From assembly GCA_944470555.2 (NCBI GenBank), contig OX104130.1:71057160-71121159 (forward strand): a stretch of DNA of 64,000 nucleotides, read 5' to 3'. Of this stretch, positions 23,701-38,700 are shown piece by piece. Source of the DNA: Heterobilharzia americana (lineage: Eukaryota > Platyhelminthes > Trematoda > Strigeidida > Schistosomatidae). The translations under genes and the position numbers were made by a program. The notes below the pieces were generated by a model. That model had not been told where the DNA came from. It saw only the letters and a program-made list of their open reading frames with translations, and did not search any database. Each line of letters begins with the position of its first letter. The stretch's first letter is position 1.

Positions 23701-26700
23701 TACACGCACCACAGGTCGAATATGATTCCAGAAACCTTAGTTAGATTTTATACAGCACGACATACTGTATAAAATAAAGTACTGTGGTGGTGATGGTAGA
23801 AACAAATTTCAGGTACCACTTTTGAACTTTGTTTTACCTTGAATATTTGTTGCTGGTGTTTATCTTGAATTTCATTACTGTCTGAAGTCAGTTAGATGAA
23901 CAGTGTATAACTATCTGATCACTGTTCTCTTGTGATGGTAATAATTCCTTTACTTCATTTGTAAAGTGTGTTAGGATCATATATTGATGGAATAAGGTTA
24001 GTTTAGTCTAAAGTTGGAGGTAGTTAGATAAAGATATGGTACCAATCTAACTAATCTCTGGCTGATATTTTGAGCTGCGCAGGAAACTGAAGGCCTCACG
24101 GTTGCCATCAGCACAACTACTGAGATCTTTTATTGAGAACTGCTAATGATATTGTCTAAAATCTATTGAAGTGATGCAGATGCATTCTTTTGTCATCTTC
24201 TCACCTCACTGTATGGCTTTCGACAATATAATGCTCATTTATGTCTTTCCGCCCTTCAACTTTCATACTGGTTCGATGATGTGAAGCGAAGTTGTTTAGA
24301 CTGCTATGCAGTAACATAAGACATATATTGTTAATTCTTGTTTATTCAGAATCGGCAGGAAGAATGACCGTGCGCGTTTGGAATCATTCATAGAAGTATT
24401 GTAGGCTTTTAGCATTATGAGTGAAGCTTACGTGCTTTCACTAGACAAGGAAGTGAATCTCAGCTCAAACATGAGTCACTGAAGTTGTAAATATGTTGAC
24501 GGAGATGTTTATCTCAATTTTGGAAATATTCAAGAAAGGTATTTTTCTCTACTCAGATGTCAGCAAACCAATACTTCGGGATTTTGAAATAAATAATCTT
24601 CTGCAGACTTATCGAGAAATCTTGATTCAGTAATATCAATTATTATTATCTTAAAAATTATTGTACATTAAAAATCCCCATTTAGACATTTAGAAAAAAG
24701 ACTGATTGGGCGAAGAAACTGTAGTTTGAAGTTTATGTGGATTTCACTTTTAAGGTAGTATTCATCACGAACTGATATCAGTTGGAGAACCATTGAAAAT
24801 CTTGAAAACCATAATGAATACCACTTTAACAATAAAATCCCCATAAGCCGAAAGCTATTTTACTGATAAGTGTTCATTGGTGACATGCTTCCAGACGGAT
24901 ATCTAGAAGTTCTAATGAAAAGCCATGACCTGTATTGTTAGTCAGATAGTCGAAAGTGAAGTGAAGCGGATACCAACTGAAGACCATGATGGATATTCAA
25001 GCTATATCGTGAATTTATAGAAGTAGGAAACTGTTGACCGTTGAACTCCGACCCAGTAGTTCAATGGCTATCTCATTCTCCGTGAAATCTGTAGGTCTTG
25101 AGTTCAATCCCTAGGAGAGAAGGAGGTCATGAGTGCGTATTGCCGAGGAGTCTCATACTAGGACGAAACAGCTGCTCAGTGCTACCAGGTTTTCAGTGGT
25201 TTTCTAACTGATGTCTATCCATGGAGAATGCTGTCTCACAAAAATTATTATTTATCAACAAATAATCCCCTCTGATTTTTAAGTTAGTCTCTGTTCAGGA
25301 TGAATTAAAAACACCCAGGGGACAAAAGGCAGATATCTCTTGGCTATCATCAACTTTACTCTGTCAAACAAAAGATGTAAACATATTTATTTTCATGAAT
25401 AATCCACAGAATGGTTTATTTGGAAAACAAACAATGACTTCACGCGCATAGTCTTTTTTTTAAGCCTATAGACCATATAATGCGAAACATAATAAGGGGA
25501 GTAGGATAGTAAGTATGATTCAACTGATCTCATTGTACAGTAAGTGCTTAGACAGACAGGTAGCTAGAATAAAAATCCACTAATATCTGACTAGATTTTA
25601 TAAACATACCATTGAAGAAAACAGATAATTTTGTCAAAAACGTAGGCAAATGAGGTACATGGTTTGTGCCTAATTGGTTAAGTAACTGATACCTTCATAT
25701 GGAAGAAGAGTGCTGCAGATCAATTTCTACCCAGCCTCGGACTTCTTAGCAGAGAGCACAATAAACCCAAGATTACAACTTTTCAGGAAACACATGTATA
25801 ATAATGATCTATTCTATTGAAATCCCAGTATTAATAACAGTCAATAAAATTTGGGTGTTTCTAAATTACAATAACCTCTCCCCGTTAACTAGTTCACTAG
25901 TTACTAGCCGGTTCTAAGCCCTGATAAAGACAGAAAATTTGGCATAGGGCTAGCAACCCTACCCCAGAAAACCAATCCAATCGCTAAACAAACTTCAAAG
26001 CACAAACAAAATATAAAAAATAAAAACAAACTTATTCCTCACCAGACTCGGAGAGACGAAATGACGCCGATTGGTGAAAACCTTCGGGAAGCCAATTCAT
26101 CTCTCTTCTCTCGATGAAAGCAAAAGTAAGAATGGGGACACGGAATGTCCGAACAATGTTTTGAGCTGACTGGCAGAGCTGCCCAGATTGCAAAAGGGAT
26201 GAGAAGGCATAGCATAGAAATGCTTGGAATCTGTGAAAGTAGATGGAATGTAAGTGAACTCTCCAAACAGTCAACTGGAGAGGAGTCAATAATCCACTCC
26301 GATATTGTCACCCAGACGAGAACCACGAGCACACTGAGTTTTCGAGTGGCCACCATCATGTCCCCCACCCCCCAAAAAATGCATCGAAGGCTCTCATGCA
26401 GTGGGAACCAATCTCCTCCACTATCACGATCATGACATCAAGGTTCAACTCAAAAGGAAGGAAGGAAGGTGACAATCACTCAATGCTGCGCTATGCACCT
26501 ACAAATAATGCAGATCAGGAGAAGAAGGAGGAATTCTACAGACAACTGCAATCAACACTGGACAAGACTTCAGTCAATGACATCAAAATTCCAATGGGCG
26601 ACATGAAGGCCAAACTCGGAGCGGACAACACAGGAAGAGAACCAATCATGGGTCAAGAAGCACTTGGTGAAATGAATGAGAACGGAGAACTGTTTGCTGA

Positions 26701-29700
26701 CTTCTGCGCATTCAACGATTTGGTGATTGGAGGCACTGTGCACAAACACAAGGATATTGACGAAGCCACATGGATTTCACCAGACACCAGACACACTAAA
26801 AATCAGATCGACTTCATCTCAATCTCAAGAAAGTGGAGGCACACCCAACCTACTAGACACAAGATCAGATGAAGAAGGGGAGCAGATGTAGGTTCACACC
26901 GATCACTATCTTGTGCAAGGAACCTAACTTCAAAATCAAGTTGAAAGCCTTCAAAGAAGTGGGTGGTCATAGACCACACACAGTTTAACTTGAACACCCA
27001 GAACAGAAACTGAACTGAAGGACGAAACTACAAAGGACATCTATCTTCAAGCCAGTTATCAGGACAAAATGGGAGACATTAAGCAATATCTCCGAGGAAT
27101 CCTGGGTGGAAGAACACTGGAAGGCTCTGAAAGAGACATGGAAGAAAACCTGCATAACCATGTTAGGAAGGAAGAAGAAGCAAGACAAGGGATGGAATGG
27201 AATGGAATGGAATGGAATGGATCTCCACAGATACATGGAAGCTGATAGAGCAGGGAGAGGAAGATGGTGAAGCGGAAGATAAACCACTGCAGTGCAAGGA
27301 TGAACAACGGAAAGAGGAACTGAACACAACCCATAAAACCTATAACACTGGACAGAGAAGTGAAGGAGAGTGCGCGCAAAGACAAAATACACTTCTACGA
27401 CACATTGGCAAGTGAAGCAGAACAGGCTGTAGGTAGGAGAGACCTGACGACACTGAATCAAATAACCAGGTTACCAGGTCTATCTCGGAGGGGGGAGATC
27501 AACGCAGATGAAACCAATGAGAGATAGTGAAGGAAAGCTAGTTACCAAAGAGGAGAAACAAAGGAAACAATGGGCTGACCACTTCGAAAAGCTCTTCAAT
27601 CGACCACCACAACCACCACCACCTGCATCTCGTCCAGAAATACCACCTACAGCCGCAGAACTATCAGTGAACTCAAGCCCTCCGACAAACGCAGAAGTGA
27701 GGTCCTTCAGGCCATATAACTGCTGAAATCCATGAAAGCGGCATGATCAGGTGGAATCTCGCCAGAAGCACTGAGAACAGACGCAGAGACAACAGTAGAC
27801 ATGCATACACGACTACTTCAGAAGGTTTGGAAGGAAGGAAGAGAAGGTACCTGCCCATTGGCTGGAACAAGAGCTGCGTTGTAGAACTTCCAAGAAGGGT
27901 GACCTAACTGTTTGCAAAGACTGGCGCGGTATCATGCTGCTGCCAACCCCAAGCAAAATACTAAGCCGCATCATCATGGAGAGACCAAAAAATGCGCTGG
28001 ATTCAAAATTACGACCGGAACAGGCCGGCTGACTGGCTTCAGGACGAACAAAACATATGTGGATCAAATTGCAACGCTACGCCACGCCACGCATCATCAT
28101 AAAACACAGCGTAGAATGGCAGTCGACTGGATTCTTACCTCAACCTCATCGATTTCGAGAAAAACCTTCGATCGAGGCGTCGACTGAGAAGTAATTTGGC
28201 AGGCAGCTGCTTCAACAATGCGGTTTCAGTGCCACAAACCTTTGTCAACCTCACTCAACATCTATATGATGAAGCCATATGCCAAGTGATCCACAATGGA
28301 AGGCTCATTGACGCCTTTGAAGTGAAGACAGGGGTAAGACACTGTTGCCGCCTACTACCACCCATGACCTTCCTGATTGTGGTCAACTGGACTGGATCAT
28401 GCAGCAAACCGTGAGGAGCGAGAAGATGAGCACACGCTGTTTGACCGATGAGACGATCCCAGAAGAAGATTTGGATTTCACCGATGACTTCTATCTAATA
28501 TCTTGTCGCAAAAACTCGAAGATCTACAGGCAAAAACCCAACAAGTTGACAGAGGAGGCAGTGAATACGGGACTTCCTTCAGGTGAACGTGGAAAAGACA
28601 GAGGTGATGAAGATACCCAACCACCACCACCAACAACAACAACAAGCACCATCAATGGGGGAAATCTAAAGGAAGTAGTCTCATTCACCTACCTATCTAG
28701 GCAGCATCGTTACAACTACAGACGGCGGTACATATTAGGATATCAAAGTCAGGATCGGAAAAGCAAGACAGGCCCTCACTAATCTGAAATCAGTGTGGAG
28801 ATCTACTGCACTGGACTGCACTGCACTCAACACAAAGCGTGAACAAGATCCGGATTTCCAACACTAATGTCAGTCAAGTAAGCACTTCCATGTGGTGGTT
28901 CAGAGACTTGGCGGCGCGTTACGAAAAGCATTTCCAACAAACTACAGACATTCATCAACCAACAGCTGCCTCCTACACTCGCTCGATACTGAAGATCAGA
29001 TGGCCAGAATAATAAGAATAAGCAACAAGGAACTCTAGCCAGCTGACAACGAACCAACCAAGAAGCTGTCACCCGATGAATATGCAGGAGAAAGTGGAGA
29101 TGGATTGAGTATGCACTGAGAAGATCTCTCGGGGACATTAGACACCACGCCAGGGCCTCGAGTGGAACCCAAATGGGGAACGACGAGTTGGGCTTCCGAG
29201 GTGAGGGTGACATGGAGGAGATCATGTGAGAAAGAAATGAATGCTTCTGGGCAGTCGTGGCGCCAGGTTGAAAAGATTGTGGATAAGAGAGTTGAATGGA
29301 TATGTGCTGTTGAAGCCCTGTGTTCCACTAGGAACTCAAGGGATAAGTAGTTCACGTAAATAATGAGTCGTCATACGTTGAATATTAATTGAATATTTGC
29401 AACTATTAATGTTCAAATATTTTCATATTTATAAGATCACTTGGAAAACTCAATAAAAGATAACTTAGAAACTCACTTCTGACCAGGGTTTTCTACAAAA
29501 ATCATTTACTGCAGAAGTAACTTCCGTCAAGGTCAATCCTGTATTCTTTTCAGGAAATAAGTAACGCATCACATACGAAAATCCAGCATATGCCTGAGAT
29601 TTAAAGAGATGTTAACGAGGAAAACAAGAGAGGAGATTATCGACAAATGCTAATCGTTCATCCAAATTTTATGGTTGTTTATTGAAATAGGAACACTTGT

Positions 29701-32700
29701 AAACTGATGTTGTTTACAACATTTTGAACTATCAGAACTAACTGTTTGTGTGAATTGGTCGTTAAATTGCAAATTTGTTGAGATGACGATTCTGAGCATT
29801 AATCAGAATCGACTAAACGAGAAAAACAATGTATTGCGTATAATATTTCGTGTCGAATTAAAGATTTAGGTTTTTTGTTTTGGGTCACGCTGGTTAACCT
29901 AAAAACGTCGACCATTGAGTACTGAAGTCACCCAGTAACCTGATTCCTTGACTTATAGTGATTAAGTCATTGAGATACACCGCCGAAATATGTACGTAAC
30001 CAGATACTGTGGTTACAAAAAACTGGTTTCATCATTTAAATTAAAAGGGTCTAAAAGCTAGTACTGGTCGGCAATATACTCAACTGTTTACTTCATATAT
30101 TCTCTTTTAGGCTGTGTAAAAGTTAATTCAAGCAAAATTTAATGGAGTTAAATATGCGATCTTATCAATAGATAGTTGACGGCGACAAAATCAGAAATTT
30201 AGTTTTAGCAACAAAGTGAACAGATTATTTCAGCCTAATTATAACCAATTTCATGGAAAAAGTATTTTAAATCCAATGAAAAATTAAATGTCTTACTGTT
30301 GATGAAAACTATTTAGAGGTATCGGGTGATATTACCTCACATAAAAAAAAACTCAGGAGATGAAAGCATATTCTTAATTTTCACTGAGAAATATCCATGC
30401 GATAATTATCTCTAAGTTCCCACTGAATTGGAGGCGACTAGCAATGGAGTCCAGGATGCGCGTTTCGCCTCATTCGGGACTCGCCAAATGAATATGTATA
30501 GATTCCAGTGAGTAATAGCGTTCTTGTTGAGACTAGAGTTCGACACCCATCACTTTAAACGGTACAACGTTATTTAGTGGGCTACTGAGTCATGATAACC
30601 ACTTGTTTTGCGACATATATCACTCTTTATTTATTGATTATTATACTAGAGTCAGACAGTCAACATTGAAGTGGGATATGACATCACTGCATCGCTGTTC
30701 AAGCTGCTATAGCTCATACCAGCATATCAAGGCAGAGAGCACCAAAAGGAAAGAAAAATAATGAAAAGAGTGATCAAAAATAGGGGGAAGATAGGAAGGA
30801 AAGATGAAACAGCGACAGAATTCAACGATACTACTAAAATGAAGTTGATATATAGTTGCATCTGCACCATTGGGATCGATTCATAACCGCATCACATAAA
30901 GTCTTCAACCACCGATTTTAAATGTCACGGGGACCCTAACTGAGAAGTTTACATTTTCCTGCACCCCTCAGATCAACAGTCGAAGACTTCAGAGACTGAT
31001 GGTGTGTTTAATTACGGTGGCATTTAAACGTTTTGCTACCTAAACCTACTTTAGGTGGTGTTGCATGGTGGGGAAGATGCTGAAAGGGCACGAATAACAA
31101 TTCAGGTTTAAAAACTCATCAACTAAATGACTTGCCGCTTTTGACTAGGACTCACACCTGTCTTATGAGTAACTAGTGTGACGATTCCATTACATACAGC
31201 TTATGCACTGAAGGTAACAGTTACTGAACTCTTGTGGGCCTTTTTCTTTTTTCACCTCTATTGGCCAATTTTTACACCTATATAGTAGGACAGAGTGAAC
31301 TGTGATGCAGTGCGCTCAACCCTTAATAAACAGTCAAATATCGCACCAACGACTTGAATGACATAAGTTGAAGAAAGTAAAGTGGGCGATTTGTATTCGT
31401 GCAGAGATTTATTTGACCACTGAGCCCAACAAGGCTGTTCGAACTTCCCGGTAAGCTAGGTGGTCAATAATGCATCCAACATTTTATTGCCTATTGCTCG
31501 ACCAAACTGATCGGTTTCCTTTAACATATGGGCTGTTTGAAAGGATTTCTCTAATTCCCTGAGGTTTCATTTTGATATCGCTTGGTCGATAGAAGCTAGC
31601 AGAGTAATCAGTGATGCGTTTCTCATCCTATTCACGATGTAATCACAACCATTGTTTAATATCTTTAAGTGGGTTTTCACGGAAGAATATGCTGTAGATC
31701 TTAGTTGTATCATAATGTGAGTTGAAGGTGTACTTTATAGAAATTCACTGTGCCAGGATGAGTTAGTGTTTATCACTGGATAACTTTCACCAATGGACAA
31801 CAGTTAGGTAAAATGTCTTGGAAATGAGAACATAATTAACACCTCAAACTATCGTTGACGAAGCTTACAGACCTATCTTATACTGATTAGTATGGAAACA
31901 TTATTCAACGGTTGAATTTAATCAAATCAAATCGTACATTGGACATCTGGGCATAGTATTTTTATGGACAAAATACTGAAGCATTATTGTGTATATACGA
32001 TCCACCAAATGTTTACGTCAAGATCAAAACAGTTAGGATTTGTTACTTTAATGCCAGATAAATTTTACAAAGCCTTAATACAACGATTAGTTTACCTATA
32101 AGAGATGTTATGCCAAAGGATAAGTGCAAGATAATCGATTCCACAGACTTTTTAAGTCTAATAATTAAAGTGTAACAACCAAGATAAACAACGAAAATAT
32201 AAGGTTAAAAACGTTTTCCATATTAATGGATGATACTGGGTGTTGTACATTAATATACTTTAGTTACCACCTTATGGACACAACTACAGTACTTACTATT
32301 CTAATTAATGACTTTGGAAATTAGATCATGACCAACGAACCTCGATTAGTGTTTCTAGATACTACCTAGTGATCAAACTAATTTATATCAATTTCAGCAA
32401 TTAAAGTCTTAATTGGTTCTTCGATACTTGAGAAAAGGTATCATTGACGAGATTTAACGTAAACAAAATTTGTTGATGAGTGTTAGTAGGGATGAAAGAC
32501 TAAGGATGACAGGCTAATAATGATAAATAAATCATGATGGTTCGGCTTTTAGTACATGCATGCCGACGCATAATACCAAATGCAACGTATTATGACGTAT
32601 AACTATACACATAGTCAGATATGAAAATAAGCGCTTATTCTGTAACGCACAACTAATAGGTTTATTTGTCATGAATATCAGGTGTACCGGTATTATTTTT

Positions 32701-35700
32701 ACGTAAAGCTGAACTATTTACGTTATTTTAGAAATGCGTTATACGCAGTTTCCACTGATATAGTGGTGATAAAAGAACTTATGTTACAAATATTTCTAAA
32801 TAAAATGAGTGGAGACACGTGTTTCGCCCAGACACATGCCGCTGAAAATTCCATGAGGTGTCAGTAAGAAAGATCACTATTTTAGTCAATAAAAAGTGTT
32901 AATTTATCTAAAATCCAGTTAATTAGACCAATAATAAGTTAATTAGAATTTGATGTTAAATTGAATAAAGAGGTTGTATGTAACATACTACTAACTAACA
33001 TGAGTAGTTTTATAAAACTCAGACCAAGAGGCCATAAACATAAGGTAAACATCTCTTTATTTTGAGACCAAGCTCGTCAGTGATACACCAGAAACGACCT
33101 AGCGTATAGACCAAAATTGCCGTGGTGTCAAGCACATAGAACTTCGACGACTGATTATTTTCGCTTGGAAAGGGAATCACGATGAAATCTTCAAAAATGC
33201 GCCTCACTCAACTGTGCCATTCTTACTGCAGATCATATAGTTTGCGAACACATGATTAGATTCTAACTGATGAGGGGTTTATTCAGAGATACAGTAAACT
33301 GATTTACAAAACGTGGTCTACAGAAGATTTTAAACCCGTTACCTACAACTGATCTCTGCTAACTAAGCTGGCAGACCGAACTGTCAACCAATCCGTCAAG
33401 TCAAACTGTCAGTCTAACATGTGAGAATCTTTTTCAAGGTAGTTTAAAGTTAGATTACATGGCAGTGGATGATAAAGTACTTGGCATGAAACCTGATAGC
33501 CACTGGCTAGACGCTGTATGGACCGTAGGTGTGCGCTTATGTAGGGTTGCAAACTAGGAGGAAACAGATATCTTGCACTTCTTATTTTCCAATAATCTTT
33601 CATTTCATGCCTATGCGTAGTGGAAACCGGTTTGAACTTAGTCAGCGCCACATAAATCTCTTAGATGAATGTAAATCTTTCTCGATTTGAGTCGAGTATA
33701 GATTAGACTTCTTTAACATCTACTTACGTAATATACTGACGTAGAAGTGAATAGCTTTTAAGTATTATTATTTATTATTTGTCCCTAAGGATTTCTAGTG
33801 GAACACAGGGTTTCAGTAGCACGTCTCCATTCAGCTGTCTTCTCTGCAATCTTTTGGACCTGGCTCCACGATTGCCTACAACCTCTCATTTCTTCTTCAA
33901 ACGACCTCCTCCATGTCACCCTCACCTCGGAAGCCCAACTCGTCGTTTCCCATGCGGGTTCTACTCGACGGCCTAGCCTGGTCTAGCGCGTGATGTCCCC
34001 GAATGGTCTTCTCAGTGCATGCCCTATCCATCTCCATTTCCTTCTGCATATTTGTTGAGCAATAGGTTACTGGTTGGTTTGTCCCCAGAGTTCCTTGTTG
34101 TTTATTCTTTCTGGCCATCTGAGCCTCAGTAACGAGCCAGCGTAGGTAGTTGTTGATAAATATCCGTAGTTTGTTGGAAATCCCTGAGCCATACAGAAGC
34201 ACTGACTTGGCGTCGGTGTTGAAAATCTGGATCTTGTTCCACATGCTGAGTGCAAAAGATCTCCACACTGGTTTCAGGTTAATGAAGGAACGCCTGTCTT
34301 GCTTTTCCGATCCTGGCTTTAACGTTTTCGTTTTTGCCGCCGCCTGTAGTTGAAACGGTGCTGCCTAGATAGGTGAAAGAGGTTACTTCCTTAGATTTCT
34401 CCGATTGGTGGTGATTGCAGCTTGTTATTGGTTGGGTATCTTCATCACCTCTGGCTTTTTAACGTTCGCTTGAGGTCGCGTCTTTGCTGCCTCTGCAGCC
34501 AACATATTAGTTTTCGTCTATAGATGTTCAAGTTTGAGTGATATTAGACATAAGTCATCGGCGAAATCCAGATCTTCTAGGATCTTTTCCGTGGTCCAGT
34601 GTATCCCCCTCTTCTCGCTCTTCACTGTTTGTTGCATGATCCAGTCGACCACAATCAGGAATATCATGGATGATAGTTGACAGCCTTGTTTTACTCCTGT
34701 CTTCACATCAAAAGCATCAGTGAGCTTCCCATTGTGAATTACTTGGCATGCGGCGTCTGCATATAGTTGTTGAATGAGGCGGATAAAGGTTTGTGGTATT
34801 CCGTAGTATTGAAACAACTGCAAAATTACTTTTTAATCGACGCTGTCAAAGGCCTTCTCAAAGTCGATGAAGTTGAGGTAGAGAGTTGACTGCCATTCCA
34901 TACTCTGTTCTATAATGATGCGAAGCGTTGCAATTTGGTCCACACATGATTTGTACTTCCTGAAGCCAGCCATCTTGTTCCGGTCGTAGTTTTGAATCCA
35001 CAGCATCCTTTAGTCTCTCCAAGATGATGCGGTCTGATATTTTGCTTGAGGTGGACAGGAGAGTGATTCCGCGTCAGTTCTTGCAAACACTGAGGTCTCC
35101 CTTCTTCGGGAGTTTGACAAGGTAACCATTCCTCTAATCGCCAGGTACCTTCTCTTCAGTCCACATCTTCTGCGGTAGCGGTGTGAGCATCTCTACTGTT
35201 GTCTCTGCGTCTGTTCTCAGTGCTTCTGGCGAGATTCCACCTGATCATGCCGCTTTCACGGATTTCAGCAGTTATATGGCCTGAAGGACCTCACTTCTGC
35301 GTTTGTCGGAGGGCTTGAGTTCACTGATAGTTCTGCGGCTGTAGGTGGTATTTCTGGACGAGATGCAGGTGGTGGTGGTTGTGGTGGTCGATTGAAGAGC
35401 TTTTCGAAGTGGTCAGCCCATTGTTTCCTTTGTTTCTCCTCTTTGGTAACTAGCTTTCCTTCACTATCTCTCATTGGTTTCATCTGCGTTGATCTCCCCC
35501 TCCGAGATAGACCTGGTAACCTGGTTATTTGATTCAGTGTCGTCAGGTCTCTCCTACCTACAGCCTGTTCTGCTTCACTTGCCAATGTGTCGTAGAAGTG
35601 TATTTTGTCTTTGCGCGCACTCTCCTTCACTTCTCTGTCCAGTGTTATAGGTTTTATGGGTTGTGTTCAGTTCCTCTTTCCGTTGTTCATCCTTGCACTG

Positions 35701-38700
35701 CAGTAGTTCATCTTCCACTTCACCATCTTCCTCTCCCTGCTCTATCAGCTTCCATGTATCTGTGGAGATCCATTCCATTCCATTCCATCCCTTGTCTTGC
35801 TTCTTCTTCCTTCCTAACATGGTTATGCAGGTTTTCTTCCATGTCTCTTTCAGAGCCTTCCAGTGTTCTTCCACCCAGGATTCCTCGGAGATATTGCTTA
35901 ATGTTTCCCATTTTGTCCTGATAACTGACTTGAAGATAGATGTCCTTTGTAGTTTCGTCCTTCAGTTCAGTTTCTGTTCTGGGTGTTCAAGTTAAACTGT
36001 GTGTGGTCTATGACCACCCACTTCTTTGAAGGCTTTCAACTTGATTTTGAAGTTAGGTTCCTTGCACAAGATAGTGATCGGTGTGAACCTACATCTGCTC
36101 CCCTTCTTCATCTGATCTTGTGTCTAGTAGGTTGGGTGTGCCTCCACTTTCTTGAGATTGAGATGAAGTCGATCTGATTTTTAGTGTGTCTGGTGTCTGG
36201 TGAAATCCATGTGGCTTCGTCAATATCCTTGTGTTTGTGCACAGTGCCTCCAATCACCAAATCGTTGAATGCGCAGAAGTCAGCAAACAGTTCTCCGTTC
36301 TCATTCATTTCACCAAGTGCTTCTTGACCCATGATTGGTTCTCTTCCTGTGTTGTCCGCTCCGAGTTTGGCCTTCATGTCGCCCATTGGAATTTTGATGT
36401 CATTGACTGAAGTCTTGTCCAGTGTTGATTGCAGTTGTCTGTAGAATTCCTCCTTCTTCTCCTGATCTGCATTATTTGTAGGTGCATAGCGCAGCATTGA
36501 GTGATTGTCACCTTCCTTCCTTCCTTTTGAGTTGAACCTTGATGTCATGATCGTGATAGTGGAGGAGATTGGTTCCCACCGCATGAGAGCCTTCGATGCA
36601 TTTTTTGGGGGGTGGGGGACATGATGGTGGCCACTCGGAAACTCAGTGTGCTCGTGGTTCTCGTCTGGGTGACAATATCGGAGTAGATTATTGACTCTTC
36701 TCCAGTTGACTGTTTGGAGAGTTCACTTACATTCCATCTACTTTCACAGATTCCAAGCATTTCTATGCTATGCCTTCTCATCCCTTTCGCAATCTGGGCA
36801 GCTCTGCCAGTCAGCTCAAAACATTGTTCGGACATTCCGTGTCCCCATTCTTACTTTTGCTTTCATCGAGAGAAGAGAGATGAATTGGCTTCCCGAAGGT
36901 TTCCACCAATCGGCGTCATTTCGTCTCTCCGAGTCTGGTGAGGAATAAGTTTGTTTTTATTTTTTATATTTTGTTTGTGCTTTGAAGTTTGTCTGGCGAT
37001 TGGATTGGTTTTCTGGGGTAGAGTTGCTAGCCCTATGCCAAATTTTCTGTCTTTATCAGGGCTTAGAACCGGCTAGTAACTAGTGAGCTAGTTAAGCGGG
37101 CAGGTCGGCTTTTAAGTGCATGCACCAAATATAAGTCACTAACTACATGCTTAATTGCTTGAAATATCCTTAGAATAATTAATTTCTATGGTAACATATA
37201 TTCTGATAATGGAAGGTAATTCTGGTGCAAGTTTAAATCTTACATGCATATTTCTATCTAATTGTTGAAGGGCAGAAATTATGTTGTCATAGTGTACAGT
37301 CTTGTGATTAACATTGGATCTTTATGATTTTACTAAAGGTGCTTGGTTTTTAGATAAAGAAAACGTGAAATCGCGATAAGGAGACAATTAGCTGAGCACA
37401 GTTCACTTTGTTTGAAGATTGTGCCACCCACTAAGAGAGAATTTCGGTTAGTACATCGACTTACTAAAACTTTATTTATGCAATCCTTATGGTATGAAGA
37501 GTGGCCACATCATGATATCCTTTCTGTATACTGTCGTTTCCCTTCATCATGCACGTGGTTTCAGAAGACATTCTTTCTTCAGCTTCTCAAACATTGATCT
37601 ATTCGATAGCGATTTCCGAATCGACTTAGATTACATAGGTGCTCGACCCTTCTATGTAAAGATGCAGATACCAAGCAGGATCTTCTGAATACGTTTTATG
37701 CATCGATCACTTCACTTATCTGTAAATATGTATCACACACATATGAACTATTGACTTCCGAAGTCTCAGGTTAGATAAAAAATCTCGAGTGAATTTTATC
37801 ACTTAGTACCTACTTTGGTATCGATAACATATCTGAATGCCGGTCAGTTTGTGGGTACAGTGATGAGCAGCGAGTTCTGTCTTACTGCATAGCTACGAAA
37901 CATGACCATTTCAGGTGTAAGTTTGCTTAAGGTTTTAGGTAGTTGACCACAACTAACATAGTAGCACTACTTGCATGCCCTTAAACTTCTATTTAGGTGA
38001 TGCAGAAGTAATAAAAGGTTGTCATGTAAATAAACCAAATCACTAAATGAGGCTAAAACATGCATTATGTAAGCCAATCCATAGATGACATTTTCGAGAC
38101 AGCTCTGAAGAAGACATATAGTGATGCTGTAGGTCTATTACTATATGAGAGTGCTTTCGACTTTAGGCATGTGGACGATATCGTTTCACTATGTACCAAC
38201 AAACAAGCTACTGAAGTTACACTGAGTTATCTGTCGGTCAGTGTACTCAAGTATGTTATATGTTTTGCACCATCGAAGTGCAAAGTGGTTCTACAAGATT
38301 GTTAGAAGCATGTGCTTGTACCCAACCTTGATAATGAATTTTCTGAGGTTGTTAAAGCCTTCTTTTAGCTGAGTAGTTATATGAGTGCTGGTAAGGTGCG
38401 ACTGATGAGGTTTCCCATCAAGAGGCAAACTCCAATCTTAGTTACCTATGGTGCCTTAGTGACGTTAGCCTAGTTGTAAAAAGTTGAATGTACAACACGT
38501 AGGTACAAGTAGCCATCTTTTTTCATGTGAAACCTGGCCTTACCTGGCCCAGGATGTTAAATGACTCTGCATGTTGGACCAACATTATCTTCGTAGAATT
38601 TTCAAAATATGTTTGAAAATCACGTATGTAATTCTAAGGTGCAGTAGCATGTGTGTCGGTGGAATTGAGATCCTAATTCGCTGAGTAAGGTAATCTTGAA

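Larger units (their letters stand above)
29594..33750. other. Intron DNA, mostly unrecognised
   Basis: Part of the 10.7 kb NTPDase intron. Apart from the dispersed repeat at 30,420 and the LINE fragment at 30,850, nothing was recognised. Open frames are short and featureless. Confidence 0.6.
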
